NCBI GenBank assembly: GCA_032615215.1 | Contig: CP128433.1 | Location: 124,001-188,000, forward strand | Direction of reading: 5' to 3' | From: Microbulbifer sp. MKSA007 | GTDB taxonomy: Bacteria > Pseudomonadota > Gammaproteobacteria > Pseudomonadales > Cellvibrionaceae | DNA length: 64,000 bases | Shown: positions 1-10,957 of the stretch, one piece after another | Layout of the letters: every line of letters begins with the position of its first letter | Position numbering within the stretch: position 1 is the stretch's first letter | Notes under the pieces: model-generated | What the model saw: the letters and a program-made list of their open reading frames with translations, nothing else | Told to the model about the DNA's origin: nothing | The model's database searches: none | Program-made: the position numbers and the translations under genes

Positions 1-1000
1 TAGCGGCGATATCACGGCTCAGTACTACAGTGGAGTCCAAGTGCGCGAAGGTGGTCGCCGGAGACGGGTCAGTCAAGTCATCCGCCGGTACGTATACCGC
101 CTGGATAGAGGTGATAGAGCCAGTCTTGGTGGAGGTAATACGCTCCTGCAGAACGCCCATCTCTTCCGCCAGGGTCGGCTGGTAACCTACCGCAGAAGGC
201 ATACGGCCCAGCAGTGCGGATACTTCGGTACCGGCCAGGGTGTAGCGGTAGATGTTGTCGACGAACAGCAGTACGTCTTTGCCTTCATCACGGAATTTCT
301 CCGCCATGGTCAGACCGGTCAGGGCTACACGCAGACGGTTGCCGGGCGGCTCATTCATCTGGCCGTAAACCATCGCCACTTTGGAGTTGGCTTTGTTTTC
401 CAGGTCAACAACGCCGGATTCAGCCATCTCGTAGTAGAAGTCGTTACCTTCACGGGTACGCTCACCAACACCTGCGAACACGGACAGACCGGAGTGCTCG
501 GTAGCGATGTTGTTGATCAGTTCCATCATGTTTACGGTTTTACCTACACCGGCACCACCGAACAGACCAACCTTACCACCCTTGGCGAACGGGCAAACCA
601 GGTCGATTACCTTGATGCCGGTTTCCAGCAGCTCGGTAGAGCTGGACTGCTCTTCGTAGGTCGGTGCAGCGCGGTGGATAGAGGAGCGCTCTTTCTCACC
701 GATAGGGCCACACTCGTCAATCGGGTTGCCGAGCACGTCCATGATGCGACCGAGGGTTTCCAGGCCAACCGGTACAGAAACCGGAGCGCCGGTATTGCGC
801 ACGGACAGACCGCGGCTGACACCTTCGGATGAACCCATGGCAATAGCGCGTACCACGCCGTCACCCAACTGCTGCTGCACTTCCATGGTGAGGTTCTTGT
901 CCTCAACCACCAGTGCGTCGTATACATTCGGAACAGAATCGCGTGGGAATTCCACGTCGATGACCGCTCCGATCACTTGCACAATTTGCCCGTTACTCAT
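1..1000 (-). CDS. atpD: F1 ATP synthase subunit beta (partial, C-terminus beyond window)
   Basis: Catalytic beta subunit of the F1 sector of ATP synthase, on the cytoplasmic face of the inner membrane. The frame reads leftwards from an ATG at 998–1000 without a stop to the window edge, giving 333 codons of a protein usually about 460–475 residues long. It carries the P-loop GGAGVGKT (around 600–540), the GERTREGNDFY segment and the DDLTDPSPATTFAHLD segment near the left edge, all hallmarks of the beta subunit. It follows atpG with a 53-bp gap, as in the standard atp operon; atpC is expected just outside the window. The C-terminal helical domain is not visible. Confidence 0.98.
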   Translation of the reverse strand, partial: MSNGQIVQVIGAVIDVEFPRDSVPNVYDALVVEDKNLTMEVQQQLGDGVVRAIAMGSSEGVSRGLSVRNTGAPVSVPVGLETLGRIMDVLGNPIDECGPIGEKERSSIHRAAPTYEEQSSSTELLETGIKVIDLVCPFAKGGKVGLFGGAGVGKTVNMMELINNIATEHSGLSVFAGVGERTREGNDFYYEMAESGVVDLENKANSKVAMVYGQMNEPPGNRLRVALTGLTMAEKFRDEGKDVLLFVDNIYRYTLAGTEVSALLGRMPSAVGYQPTLAEEMGVLQERITSTKTGSITSIQAVYVPADDLTDPSPATTFAHLDSTVVLSRDIAA

Positions 1001-1053
1001 TTCCGGATCCTCAGCTTTAAATTCTTTCTAGGCTGACCATTACTGGCAGCGGA

Positions 1054-1914
1054 TTAAACCGCCGCCGCACCGCCGACAATTTCGGACAGTTCCTGGGTAA
1101 TGGCCGCCTGGCGCGCCTTGTTGTAGACAAGCTGCAACTGATCGATCAGCTCACCGGCGTTATCGGTGGCGCTCTTCATCGCGATCATACGCGCTGCCTG
1201 TTCACAGGCTTTGTTTTCAACTACTGCCTGGTATACCTGGGACTCGATGTAGCGAGCCAGCAATCCATCCAGCAATTCAACCGGATCCGGCTCGTAGAGG
1301 TAGTCCCACTCGTGCATGAGTTTTTCATCTTCGTCCTTCGGCAGCGGCAGCAATTGCTCAACCTGCGGCTTCTGGGACATGGTGTTGATAAACTCATTGG
1401 ATACCAGGAACAGGCGATCGATATCGCCTTCTGCGTAACGGTCCAGCATTACCTTAACTGAGCCAATCAGCTGGTTGGCCTGGGGCGCATCGCCCAGATC
1501 GCGTACCGCTGCGACAACCTTGCTGCCGATGGCATTAAAGAAACTGGCCGCCTTGTTACCTACCGCACAGACTTCGACGTCGACACCCTTCTCGGACCAC
1601 GCCTGCATCTCGCGAATAGCGGCTTTGAACATATTGACGTTCAAGCCACCACAGAGTCCGCGGTCAGTGGATACCAGGATAAAACCGACCCGCTTGGCCT
1701 CGCGCTCTTGCAGGTAAATATGCTGGTACTCGGCCGAAGCGTTGGCGACGTGGCCGATCACTGCGCGTATGCGCTGGGCGTAGGGACGCCCCAGTGCCAT
1801 GCGATCCTGAGCTCTGCGCATCTTACTGGCTGCAACCATTTCCATTGCGGCAGTAATTTTCTGCGTGCTCTTGATGCTGGCAATTTTTGTGCGTACTTCT
1901 TTTCCGCCTGCCAT
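1054..1914 (-). CDS. atpG: F1 ATP synthase subunit gamma
   Basis: Central rotor shaft of ATP synthase, coupling proton flow through Fo to catalysis in the alpha3beta3 head. The 286-residue length is normal. The N-terminal helix (KEVRTKIASIKSTQKIT) and the C-terminal helix (NKARQAAITQELSEIVGGAAA) that form the coiled-coil shaft are both intact, as is the conserved STDRGLCGGLN segment near residue 85. It lies between atpA (77-bp gap) and atpD (53-bp gap) in the same transcriptional direction, so it is an internal cistron of the atp operon. Identification is by sequence and position. Confidence 0.98.
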   Translation of the reverse strand: MAGGKEVRTKIASIKSTQKITAAMEMVAASKMRRAQDRMALGRPYAQRIRAVIGHVANASAEYQHIYLQEREAKRVGFILVSTDRGLCGGLNVNMFKAAIREMQAWSEKGVDVEVCAVGNKAASFFNAIGSKVVAAVRDLGDAPQANQLIGSVKVMLDRYAEGDIDRLFLVSNEFINTMSQKPQVEQLLPLPKDEDEKLMHEWDYLYEPDPVELLDGLLARYIESQVYQAVVENKACEQAARMIAMKSATDNAGELIDQLQLVYNKARQAAITQELSEIVGGAAAV

Positions 1915-1991
1915 AGTGATTTACCTTGTTCGCTGGAAGTTAGATTCCGAAAGAGCGGACACGCCGCTCTCTCGCGCTCTCCAGGGAGTTC

Positions 1992-3536
1992 TTACCAGCT
2001 GCTAGTAGCGACGAACTTCTCGATAGCGGCTTTGAAAGCTGCGTCGATTTCGTCGTTGTAGTTACCAGTGCTGTTCACTTTCTCCATCAGCTCTGCGTGT
2101 TCGCTGTTCATATAAGCGAGCAGGGCGGCTTCGAAATCGAGAACCTTGGCAACTTCTACTTCTTTCAGGTAACCCTTGTCGGCGGCGTAAACGGAAACAG
2201 CCATGTCCGCAATAGACAGCGGAGAGTACTGTTTCTGCTTCATCAGCTCGGTTACGCGCTCACCGTGATCCAGCTGGGCTTTGGTAGCTTCGTCCAGGTC
2301 AGAGGCAAACTGGGAGAATGCCGCCAGTTCGCGGTACTGAGCCAGAGCGGTACGGATACCACCGGACAGCTTCTTGATCACCTTGGTCTGCGCCGCACCA
2401 CCTACACGGGATACAGAGATACCCGGGTTGATCGCTGGGCGGATACCGGAGTTGAACAGATCCGTCTCGAGGAAGATCTGGCCGTCGGTAATGGAAATCA
2501 CATTGGTCGGTACGAACGCGGATACGTCACCGGCCTGGGTTTCGATGATCGGCAGGGCGGTCAGAGAGCCGGTCTTGCCTTTCACTTCACCATTGGTGAA
2601 CTTCTCTACGTAGTCGGCGTTAACACGCGCGGCGCGCTCCAGCAGACGGGAGTGCAAGTAGAAAACGTCACCGGGGTAGGCTTCACGTCCAGGCGGACGC
2701 TTCAGCAACAGGGAGATCTGACGGTAGGCCCAAGCCTGCTTGGTCAGGTCATCGTATACGATCAGGGCGTCTTCACCGCGGTCGCGGAAGTACTCACCCA
2801 TGGTACAGCCGACGTAGGGAGCCAGGAACTGCATCGCTGCCGGATCGGCGGCGCCAGCGGCTACTACGATGGTGTGATCCATAGCGCCGTGCTCTTCGAG
2901 CTTGCGCACTACGTTGGCAATAGAGGACTGCTTCTGGCCCACGGCAACGTAGACACACTTAACGCCGGTGCCTTTCTGGTTGATGATGGCGTCGATCGCC
3001 ACAGCAGTCTTACCGATCTGACGGTCACCGATGATCAGCTCGCGCTGGCCACGGCCAATCGGGATCATGGTATCAACCGCTTTCAAACCGGTTTGTACAG
3101 GCTGGTCAACGGACTGACGAGCAATAACGCCAGGCGCTACTTTTTCTACCGCGTCGGTCAGCTTGTTGTTCAGCGGGCCCTTGCCGTCAATCGGGTTACC
3201 CAGCGCGTCTACAACGCGGCCGAGCAGTTCCGGACCAACCGGGGTTTCCAGGATACGGCCGGTGCAACGGCACTTCTGGCCTTCAGCCAGCGCCTTGTAG
3301 TCGCCCAGGATTACAGCACCAACGGAGTCGCGCTCCAGGTTCAGCGCCATACCGTAAACGCCGCCTTCGAACTCGATCATCTCGCCGTACATCACATCGG
3401 CCAGGCCGTGGATGCGGATGATGCCGTCGGATACGGAAACAATGGTGCCCTCATTTTGGGCTTCAGTGCTCACATCGAGATTTTCGATGCGGCTCTTGAT
3501 GATTTCACTGATCTCAGAGGGATTCAGTTGCTGCAT
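1992..3536 (-). CDS. atpA: F1 ATP synthase subunit alpha
   Basis: Non-catalytic nucleotide-binding subunit of the F1 hexamer. At 514 residues it matches the family length. The Walker A motif GDRQIGKT is at residues 170–177, followed by the conserved segment VYVAVGQKQSS and, further on, the arginine-containing ISVSRVGGAAQ segment that contributes the arginine finger to the beta catalytic site. It sits between atpH (48-bp gap) and atpG. A 608-codon open frame on the opposite strand is a codon-bias shadow of this gene and not a separate gene. Confidence 0.98.
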   Translation of the reverse strand: MQQLNPSEISEIIKSRIENLDVSTEAQNEGTIVSVSDGIIRIHGLADVMYGEMIEFEGGVYGMALNLERDSVGAVILGDYKALAEGQKCRCTGRILETPVGPELLGRVVDALGNPIDGKGPLNNKLTDAVEKVAPGVIARQSVDQPVQTGLKAVDTMIPIGRGQRELIIGDRQIGKTAVAIDAIINQKGTGVKCVYVAVGQKQSSIANVVRKLEEHGAMDHTIVVAAGAADPAAMQFLAPYVGCTMGEYFRDRGEDALIVYDDLTKQAWAYRQISLLLKRPPGREAYPGDVFYLHSRLLERAARVNADYVEKFTNGEVKGKTGSLTALPIIETQAGDVSAFVPTNVISITDGQIFLETDLFNSGIRPAINPGISVSRVGGAAQTKVIKKLSGGIRTALAQYRELAAFSQFASDLDEATKAQLDHGERVTELMKQKQYSPLSIADMAVSVYAADKGYLKEVEVAKVLDFEAALLAYMNSEHAELMEKVNSTGNYNDEIDAAFKAAIEKFVATSSW

Positions 3537-3584
3537 GCTCTGTTCCTCAAGTCCCCGCCGGCTAACGCCAACGGGGAGAGTAAT

Positions 3585-4121
3585 TTAGGAGTTCATCGCC
3601 TCGGCGAGCTTGGCCAGACGGCCGCGTACGGTACCGTCGATGACTGTATCACCGGCGCGGATGATCGCGCCGCCCAGCAGGCTCTCGTCCACCGAGCTGT
3701 GCAGATGTATTTCGCGTTCAAACTTCGCGCTGAGCTTTTGGCCCAGTGCTTGCGCCTGTGCATCGCTCAAGGCGTGCGCGGAAACAACTTCCACCTCAAG
3801 GGTGGCTTCCGCTTGCGCTTTCAGCTCTTCGAACAGTTCGGAAATTTCCGGCAGCAGCTGCAGGCGGTTGTTTTCCGCCAGCAACCGGATGAAGTTCCTT
3901 CCGTGCTCGCCGAGTTCGTCTGAACAGATCGACAGGAATTTATCTGCGCGCTCTTCACTGGTGAGCTGGGGATTATCCAGCAGCTCACGCACTTTTTCGT
4001 TCTGGCTGACCGCTGCCGCAGTGCTCAGCGCAGTGCTCCAACCACCTAAGTGGGAGGCTTCCTGCGCATAAGAGAATGCAGCTTTAGCGTAGGGCCGGGC
4101 CAGTGTGCTGAGTTCCGCCAT
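3585..4121 (-). CDS. atpH: F1 ATP synthase subunit delta
   Basis: Peripheral-stalk subunit that anchors the top of F1 to the b-subunit dimer. The 178-residue length is typical. The start (MAELSTLARPYAKAAFSYA) matches the family N-terminal signature LARPYAKAAF, and the C-terminal half carries the conserved run LLGGAIIRAGDTVIDGTVRGRL that is diagnostic of OSCP/delta proteins. It is 12 bp downstream of atpF and 48 bp upstream of atpA, consistent with tight operon packing. Confidence 0.97.
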   Translation of the reverse strand: MAELSTLARPYAKAAFSYAQEASHLGGWSTALSTAAAVSQNEKVRELLDNPQLTSEERADKFLSICSDELGEHGRNFIRLLAENNRLQLLPEISELFEELKAQAEATLEVEVVSAHALSDAQAQALGQKLSAKFEREIHLHSSVDESLLGGAIIRAGDTVIDGTVRGRLAKLAEAMNS

Positions 4122-4133
4122 TGGGTTCCTCGC

Positions 4134-4604
4134 TTACAGCTCGGCTGCCAGTTTATCGATCAGGTCGTCGTGCGCCTTAGCGTCGATATTGACCGCGAGA
4201 ATCTTCTCCGCACCCAGGACAGACAGGTCTGCCACACGGCTGCGCAGTTGCTCTTTAGCGCGATTCACTTCCTGGTCGATCTCAGCTTTGGCCGCAGTTT
4301 TCAGGCGATCGCCTTCAGACTGAGCCGCTTGCTTGGCTTCATCGAGAATCTGGTTGGCGCGCTTGTTGGCACCATCAATAATCTCGTTAGCCTGATCTTT
4401 GGCTTCCTTCAACTGCTCGGCAGCTTTGCGCTTGGCCAGTTCCAGATCTTTCTGTGCGTGTTCAGCGTCAGCGAGACCATCTGCGATCTTCTGCTCACGC
4501 TCTTTCATCACGCCCAAAAGCGGCGGCCAAACAAACTTCCAGCAAAACCAGACGAAAAACAGGAAAGTAATCGACTGGCCGATTAGAGTCAGGTTGATAT
4601 TCAC
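4134..4604 (-). CDS. atpF: Fo ATP synthase subunit b
   Basis: Peripheral-stalk subunit: one N-terminal membrane anchor (residues about 5–28, INLTLIGQSITFLFFVWFCWKFV) followed by a long charged, alanine-rich helix expected to dimerise as a coiled coil and bind delta at its C-terminal end. The length of 156 residues equals that of the Escherichia coli protein. It begins 52 bp after atpE and ends 12 bp before atpH. Nothing unusual is seen in sequence or placement. Confidence 0.97.
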   Translation of the reverse strand: MNINLTLIGQSITFLFFVWFCWKFVWPPLLGVMKEREQKIADGLADAEHAQKDLELAKRKAAEQLKEAKDQANEIIDGANKRANQILDEAKQAAQSEGDRLKTAAKAEIDQEVNRAKEQLRSRVADLSVLGAEKILAVNIDAKAHDDLIDKLAAEL

Positions 4605-4656
4605 TCCGACACCTCTTGCTCTTTAAATAGGGTTAAGGGCAATTGGAACGGCGTAA

Positions 4657-4914
4657 TTAAACCAGACCAGGAGCTACGGCGAAGATCAGGTACATAGCGA
4701 TACCAACACCGATCATCGGAACCGCGTCAAGCAGACCAGCCATCAGGAACATCTTGCCCTGCAGAGCCGGAGCCTGTTCAGGCTGACGAGCGGAACCTTC
4801 CAGCAGCTTGCCACCCAGAGTACCGAAACCGATTGCGGTGCCCAGGGCGCCCAGACCGATCAGCAGTGCACTTGCGATGTAAACCAGACCTAATGCTTCC
4901 ATTGTGTTCTCCAA
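4657..4914 (-). CDS. atpE: Fo ATP synthase subunit c (proteolipid)
   Basis: Ring-forming proton-carrying proteolipid, 85 residues with two hydrophobic hairpin helices. The polar loop ARQPEQ (residues 42–47) and the proton-binding aspartate D63 in the second helix (GLLDAVPMI) are both present; an aspartate there and no extra ligand residues in helix one are consistent with H+ rather than Na+ coupling, although specificity is inferred. Upstream of atpF and downstream of atpB in the same direction. Confidence 0.97.
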   Translation of the reverse strand: MENTMEALGLVYIASALLIGLGALGTAIGFGTLGGKLLEGSARQPEQAPALQGKMFLMAGLLDAVPMIGVGIAMYLIFAVAPGLV

Positions 4915-4961
4915 ATCAAAGTTAAAGAGTTGTTGTAAAGGTCGAAAAAAGGGTTAAAAAC

Positions 4962-5888
4962 TTATTGATCGTGCTCGTGCTCATCGTCGCGATGGTGTGC
5001 CATCGCCATGTACACGGTGCTCAATACCATAAATACGAACGCCTGCAGCACGATTACCAGTACGTGGAAGATCGCCCAGCCCATGTGCAGGAGGCCCGCA
5101 CCAATAAAGCCGAGAACGCCAACGCCAAAGACAATTGCGATCAGGATAAAGATCATTTCACCGGCGTAGAGGTTTCCGAACAGACGCAGGCCCAGGGAGA
5201 TCGGCTTGGCGATCAGGGATACTGCTTCCAGCAGGAAGTTCACCGGGATCAGCAGGATGTCAAAGAACAACTTGCCGGTATGGAAAGGGTGCAGAGTCAG
5301 CTCTTTAAGGAAGCCGATGGCACCTTTTTCGCGAATACTGAAGAAAATCATCAGCGCAAACACCGCCAGGGCCATACCCAGAGTGGCGTTCGGGTCGGTG
5401 GTTGGGACCACTTTAAAGAAGAGGTGATCGTTGCCGGAGATCTTGGCGGCAGCCATCGGCAGCCAGTCCACCGGTACCAGGTCCATCAGGTTCATCAGGA
5501 ACACCCACACAAAGATGGTCAGAGCCATCGGGGCAACCATAGTGTTGCGGTGGGGGAAGGTTTCCTTAACCAGCTTGTCGATAAAGTCGGTAACCAGCTC
5601 CACAAAGCTCTGGAAGCCTGTGGGCTTGTCCACACTGGCCTTCTTGGCTGCGCGGGCAAACAGGAAGCAAAAAATCAGACCGAGGCCGATAGACCAGCCC
5701 AGGGTATCTACGTGCAGGGCCCAAAAGCCCATATCCGCAGCTTCCTGGGAGGAATGCGCCATAGTCCAAGTAGACTCATTCAGCACAGTACCGTCGGCGC
5801 GGGTATACCCGGCCGGCAGCTTGCCATAAGTCATGTTTTGCAGGTGGTGTTGGATATACCCCGTCGCGGTTTGAGCTTCGCCTGCCAT
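4962..5888 (-). CDS. atpB: Fo ATP synthase subunit a
   Basis: Stator membrane subunit that forms the proton half-channels next to the c-ring. The 308-residue protein is longer than the E. coli one (271) because of an N-terminal extension before the first membrane helix. The essential arginine lies in SLGLRLFGNLYAGEM. Several hydrophobic helices follow and the C-terminus is histidine- and acid-rich (AHHRDDEHEHDQ). It is 47 bp upstream of atpE and 49 bp downstream of atpI. A 343-codon frame on the other strand is a shadow. Confidence 0.97.
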   Translation of the reverse strand: MAGEAQTATGYIQHHLQNMTYGKLPAGYTRADGTVLNESTWTMAHSSQEAADMGFWALHVDTLGWSIGLGLIFCFLFARAAKKASVDKPTGFQSFVELVTDFIDKLVKETFPHRNTMVAPMALTIFVWVFLMNLMDLVPVDWLPMAAAKISGNDHLFFKVVPTTDPNATLGMALAVFALMIFFSIREKGAIGFLKELTLHPFHTGKLFFDILLIPVNFLLEAVSLIAKPISLGLRLFGNLYAGEMIFILIAIVFGVGVLGFIGAGLLHMGWAIFHVLVIVLQAFVFMVLSTVYMAMAHHRDDEHEHDQ

Positions 5889-5937
5889 AGTTCCTCAACA
5901 ATCGTAAAAGTAAGAATTCTTTTTTCTTATCCACCGG

Positions 5938-6300
5938 CTAGCGGACCATGCGCGCTACCAAGATCCACTGCACGATTACACAGAGGACGTAGCTGATAAA
6001 AAGCGCCGCGGCATTCAGTGGCTTGACGGTGGCAAACACCGCTGCAAAACCTGCCATGGTCAATATAAATTTGCCGGTTTCCGCGCGGTAGAAATTGCCT
6101 ACCACGCGATGGGCCGCGCGCGCACCGCTATCGCGAAAGGCGCGCCTGCCAAAATATGCTCCGGGCAGTGCACACAGGGCACCGCCGATAAATACGGAGA
6201 GCGCAGTCACCGGTTTACCGCTCAAGTGCAGTGCCGCACTGGCCACCGATATCAGCAGAAGCTGTACCGCGGCTATTCGTAATACCGGGGGTTTTGTCAT
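5938..6300 (-). CDS. atpI: ATP synthase subunit I (AtpI)
   Basis: Small membrane protein at the head of many atp operons, associated with c-ring assembly or Mg2+/Ca2+ supply. From the ATG at 6298–6300 it is 120 residues with about four hydrophobic segments (QLLLISVASAALHL, ALSVFIGGALCALPGAYF, FILTMAGFAAVFATV, ALFISYVLCVIVQWILV). A longer frame opens at 6390, but its first 30 residues are hydrophilic and look like the untranslated leader, so the internal ATG was chosen even though no strong ribosome site precedes it. Identification rests on position plus topology, because this family is poorly conserved. Confidence 0.85.
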   Translation of the reverse strand: MTKPPVLRIAAVQLLLISVASAALHLSGKPVTALSVFIGGALCALPGAYFGRRAFRDSGARAAHRVVGNFYRAETGKFILTMAGFAAVFATVKPLNAAALFISYVLCVIVQWILVARMVR

Positions 6301-6502
6301 AGACGGGATAAGCCGACTTTTTTTGCGCTGTCCGCCCAAAATTTGGGCGTGCGAATTATGCGGCAACAGCATCGCCGATTCAACCGGCAAATGTCGTCAA
6401 CTTATTTGATTTTCAGGAGGTTTTGCACGGAATTACTCGCCGCAGTGAGTATTTGCCAACAGTTATTGCGCGCGCCACTAGGACGCGCATTTCCCTGTGG
6501 CC
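6301..6502. other. intergenic region, atp operon leader
   Basis: About 200 bp between the stop of parB and the start of atpI, both on the minus strand. It must hold the promoter for the atp operon unless that operon is cotranscribed with parAB. No convincing -10/-35 pair or terminator stem could be picked by eye. Confidence 0.4.
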
Positions 6503-7405
6503 TCAGTCCTCGGCGTAACCCAGGTGGGCCAGGATTCCATCCAGCTCTTCCAGAGTGGTGTATTTGAGTACCAGGCGGCCATTGCCTTTATCGTTGTGAT
6601 CGATAGATACGGGCACTCCGACTTTTTCTGCCAGGCGCTCAGTCAGGCGACGGATATTGGGGTCGAGCTTCGGTTTTTCCGGTGCGGGGGCAGCCGGCTG
6701 TTGTAAACGGCGCACCAGCGCCTCTGTCTGGCGCACGGTAAGGCTGCGCTCGACCACTTGGCGCGCAGCAGAGCGCTGGGTGGCACCGGATAGACCGAGC
6801 AGGGCTTTGGCGTGCCCCAACTCCAGATCGCCACGCTCCAGGAAAGTCCGTACCTCTTCACTCAGACTCAACAGTCGCAAAAGGTTGGTTACTGCGGTAC
6901 GGGATTTGCCCACCGCATCGGCCACTTCCTGCTGGGTCAGCTTGAACTCATCCTGTAAACGCTTGAGGGCTACAGCTTCCTCTACCGGATTCAGGTCTTC
7001 ACGCTGGATATTTTCAATCAGCGCCATAGCGATGGCAGCTTCATCGGAAACGCTGCGCACCAGTGCCGGCACTTTCTCCAGTCCCGCCAATTGGGCCGCG
7101 CGCCAGCGCCGTTCACCGGCGATGATTTCATAGCTCTGCTCACCGATACCGCGCACGACGATCGGCTGCATAATGCCCTGGGCGCGTATCGAGTCCGCCA
7201 GCTCCTGCAAGGATTCCTGTGGAAAATCCCGGCGTGGCTGGTAGCGGCCGCGCTGCAAAAACTCTATCGGCAACTCCTTCAGCTCACCGTCGACCACGGC
7301 GGTTTCGGTTTCAGCTTCACCGGTAGCCTCGGCGATCGCGGTGCTGTTTTTATTGCTGATCAGGTGGGATAAACCCCGGCCCAGTCCTTTGCGTTTGGCG
7401 GCCAT
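6503..7405 (-). CDS. parB: chromosome partitioning protein ParB (CTPase, parS-binding)
   Basis: Binds parS sites near the origin and spreads as a CTP-dependent clamp, acting with ParA in origin segregation. The 300-residue protein has the ParB N-terminal domain with the GERRWRAAQLAG motif (the CTP-binding box 2 region) and the upstream VRGIGEQSYEII strand. A central helix-turn-helix block follows (LTQQEVADAVGKSRTAVTNLLRLL), then a linker and a C-terminal dimerisation domain ending in the YTTLEELDGILAHL segment. It is 12 bp downstream of parA. Two perfect palindromes matching its expected target lie in recF (19571 and 20216). Confidence 0.97.
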   Translation of the reverse strand: MAAKRKGLGRGLSHLISNKNSTAIAEATGEAETETAVVDGELKELPIEFLQRGRYQPRRDFPQESLQELADSIRAQGIMQPIVVRGIGEQSYEIIAGERRWRAAQLAGLEKVPALVRSVSDEAAIAMALIENIQREDLNPVEEAVALKRLQDEFKLTQQEVADAVGKSRTAVTNLLRLLSLSEEVRTFLERGDLELGHAKALLGLSGATQRSAARQVVERSLTVRQTEALVRRLQQPAAPAPEKPKLDPNIRRLTERLAEKVGVPVSIDHNDKGNGRLVLKYTTLEELDGILAHLGYAED

Positions 7406-7417
7406 AGTAATTACCCC

Positions 7418-8227
7418 TTATACGGCTTCCGCCACAGGGCGGCTTTTCTTATTGGAAGATTGATTGGCGGGATGGCGGCGATTGATTTCGCAAGCCAGTG
7501 CCAGATAGGCAATAGCCCCTTTCGAATGGCGGTCGTAATCCAGCGCCGGCTTGCCGAAGCTGGGAGCCTCTGCCAAACGGACATTGCGCGGGATACAGGT
7601 TCGATACAGGCGATCGCCGAAAAACTCCTGCAACTGCGCCGACACTTCGCTGGTGAGGCTGTTGCGCGGATCGTACATGGTGCGCAAGATACCCTCGATT
7701 TTCAGGTCCGGATTGGCGGCCTGCTGGATCTGGGTGATGGTGTCCACCAGTGCTGACAACCCCTCCAGGGCATAGTATTCACACTGCATGGGAATCAATA
7801 CGCCGTGAGCTGCACAGAGGGCGTTTACGGTCAGCATATTCAACGATGGCGGACAGTCGATAATCACGTAGTCGTAACGATTACTCACCGCAGCCAGGGC
7901 GCGGCGCAGGCGGGATTCGCGGCCCTCCAGATTCAGCAACTCCACCTCTGCCGCAGACAGGTCACCGTTGCCCGGGATCAAATCAAAACCGCTCTCTGTG
8001 GATACAATGGCCTGCTCAACGGGTAATTCAGCGGCCAGCACATCGTAACCGGACACCTCAAGGTCACTTTTATCCACACCGCTGCCCATGGTGGCATTGC
8101 CCTGGGGGTCCAGATCGATCAGCAATACGCGCCGCTTGTTGGCAACCAAAGATGCGGCCAGGTTGACGCAGGTAGTGGTCTTGCCAACCCCGCCTTTCTG
8201 GTTGGCCACAGCAAATATCTTGCTCAA
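7418..8227 (-). CDS. parA: chromosome partitioning ATPase ParA (Soj)
   Basis: Walker-type ATPase whose nucleoid-bound gradient moves ParB–parS complexes. The deviant Walker A motif KGGVGKT is at residues 11–17, followed by LIDLDPQGNATMG and the DYVIIDCPPSL Walker B segment. A TTG at 8225–8227 is preferred as start: it gives MSKIFAVANQKGG, typical of the family, and AAGGA lies 8 nt upstream. The frame stays open another 39 codons upstream with a basic, non-conserved sequence that was left out. The product is 269 residues, normal for chromosomal ParA. Confidence 0.95.
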   Translation of the reverse strand: MSKIFAVANQKGGVGKTTTCVNLAASLVANKRRVLLIDLDPQGNATMGSGVDKSDLEVSGYDVLAAELPVEQAIVSTESGFDLIPGNGDLSAAEVELLNLEGRESRLRRALAAVSNRYDYVIIDCPPSLNMLTVNALCAAHGVLIPMQCEYYALEGLSALVDTITQIQQAANPDLKIEGILRTMYDPRNSLTSEVSAQLQEFFGDRLYRTCIPRNVRLAEAPSFGKPALDYDRHSKGAIAYLALACEINRRHPANQSSNKKSRPVAEAV

Positions 8228-8353
8228 GATTCTTGTCCTTTGTTGTTTCCGGGTGCGTTTGCCCCGACGCCGGCTCGGCTTCGGGCGGCAGCTGTTGTGC
8301 CCCACGATAGGGGAGCAGGATTGGGCGGGCGACAAACCCGCCAAACTATCATC

Positions 8354-8983
8354 TTACTCTGTGCGACAGAGCTGAATCATATGTCGCTCACCGTCGCAGC
8401 CGGGCACCGACAACCGGTGCACCTGCTCGACCTTAATGCCTTTTGGCAGAGCGCTCAACTCATCCTCAGGCAGCTTGCCCTTCATGGCATAAAAACGACC
8501 CCAGGGTGCCAACATGTGCTCACTGCCATTGACCATATCTTCGATGGAGGCAAAGGCGCGGGACACCACACCGGCAAAAGGCTGTTCTGGCACAAAGGCT
8601 TCTACCCGCTCATTGACTACCGTGATATTGGGCAGGGGCAGGGTGCTGGCGACTTGGAACAGGAAGCGGGTCTTCTTGCCATTGCTGTCGAGCAGGGTGA
8701 TGGCGCGCTCCGGATGCACAATTGCCAGGGGAATCCCTGGCAGGCCGCCACCGCTACCCACATCGATTAAAGAACCTTCGCCACAGAGATTTACCACACT
8801 GAGGCTGTCGATAATATGGCGCTCCAGCATCTGCTCCGGGTCGCGTATGGCGGACAGGTTGTAGGCACTGTTCCAGCGGGCGAAAAGCGCCAGGTATTCC
8901 AGTAGCTGATCCTGCTGCCGGTCACTGAGTACCACCGACATCTGTGCCGCCGCCTCTAACAGGCGCGGACGAAACTGTTCCAT
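8354..8983 (-). CDS. rsmG: 16S rRNA (guanine-527-N7)-methyltransferase RsmG
   Basis: Methylates G527 of 16S rRNA using S-adenosylmethionine. The SAM-binding motif is DVGSGGGLPGIPLAI, followed by the conserved GKKTRFL segment and SRAFASIEDM. The ATG at 8981–8983 (MEQFRPRLLEAAAQM) is chosen, giving 209 residues as in related proteins; an in-frame TTG at 9028 would add 15 residues overlapping nothing conserved. Neither has a clear ribosome site. The gene sits between mnmG and parA, the classical gidA–gidB–parAB order. Confidence 0.95.
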   Translation of the reverse strand: MEQFRPRLLEAAAQMSVVLSDRQQDQLLEYLALFARWNSAYNLSAIRDPEQMLERHIIDSLSVVNLCGEGSLIDVGSGGGLPGIPLAIVHPERAITLLDSNGKKTRFLFQVASTLPLPNITVVNERVEAFVPEQPFAGVVSRAFASIEDMVNGSEHMLAPWGRFYAMKGKLPEDELSALPKGIKVEQVHRLSVPGCDGERHMIQLCRTE

Positions 8984-9068
8984 TGAGTGAGAAATGGGTC
9001 TATCCCCCAGTAGTCCCGCGAAATTCAAACCCCGCAGGGCCTCGCGGGATACCCTGTGGAAAACCGAT

Positions 9069-10957
<1,889 letters not shown>

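Noticed and set aside
2097..3923. 608-codon open frame on the strand opposite atpA and atpH
   Set aside because: It is an artefact of codon bias in highly expressed genes; no ribosome site, no known family, and both strands cannot encode real core proteins here.
4965..5996. 343-codon frame opposite atpB
   Set aside because: Histidine- and glutamine-rich translation with no motif; antisense shadow of atpB.
8070..8078. Exact DnaA box TTATCCACA inside parA
   Set aside because: The same nonamer also occurs by chance in other coding regions (TonB receptor near 29819, methyltransferase near 31290, catalase near 58621), so a single copy is not evidence of an origin or regulation.
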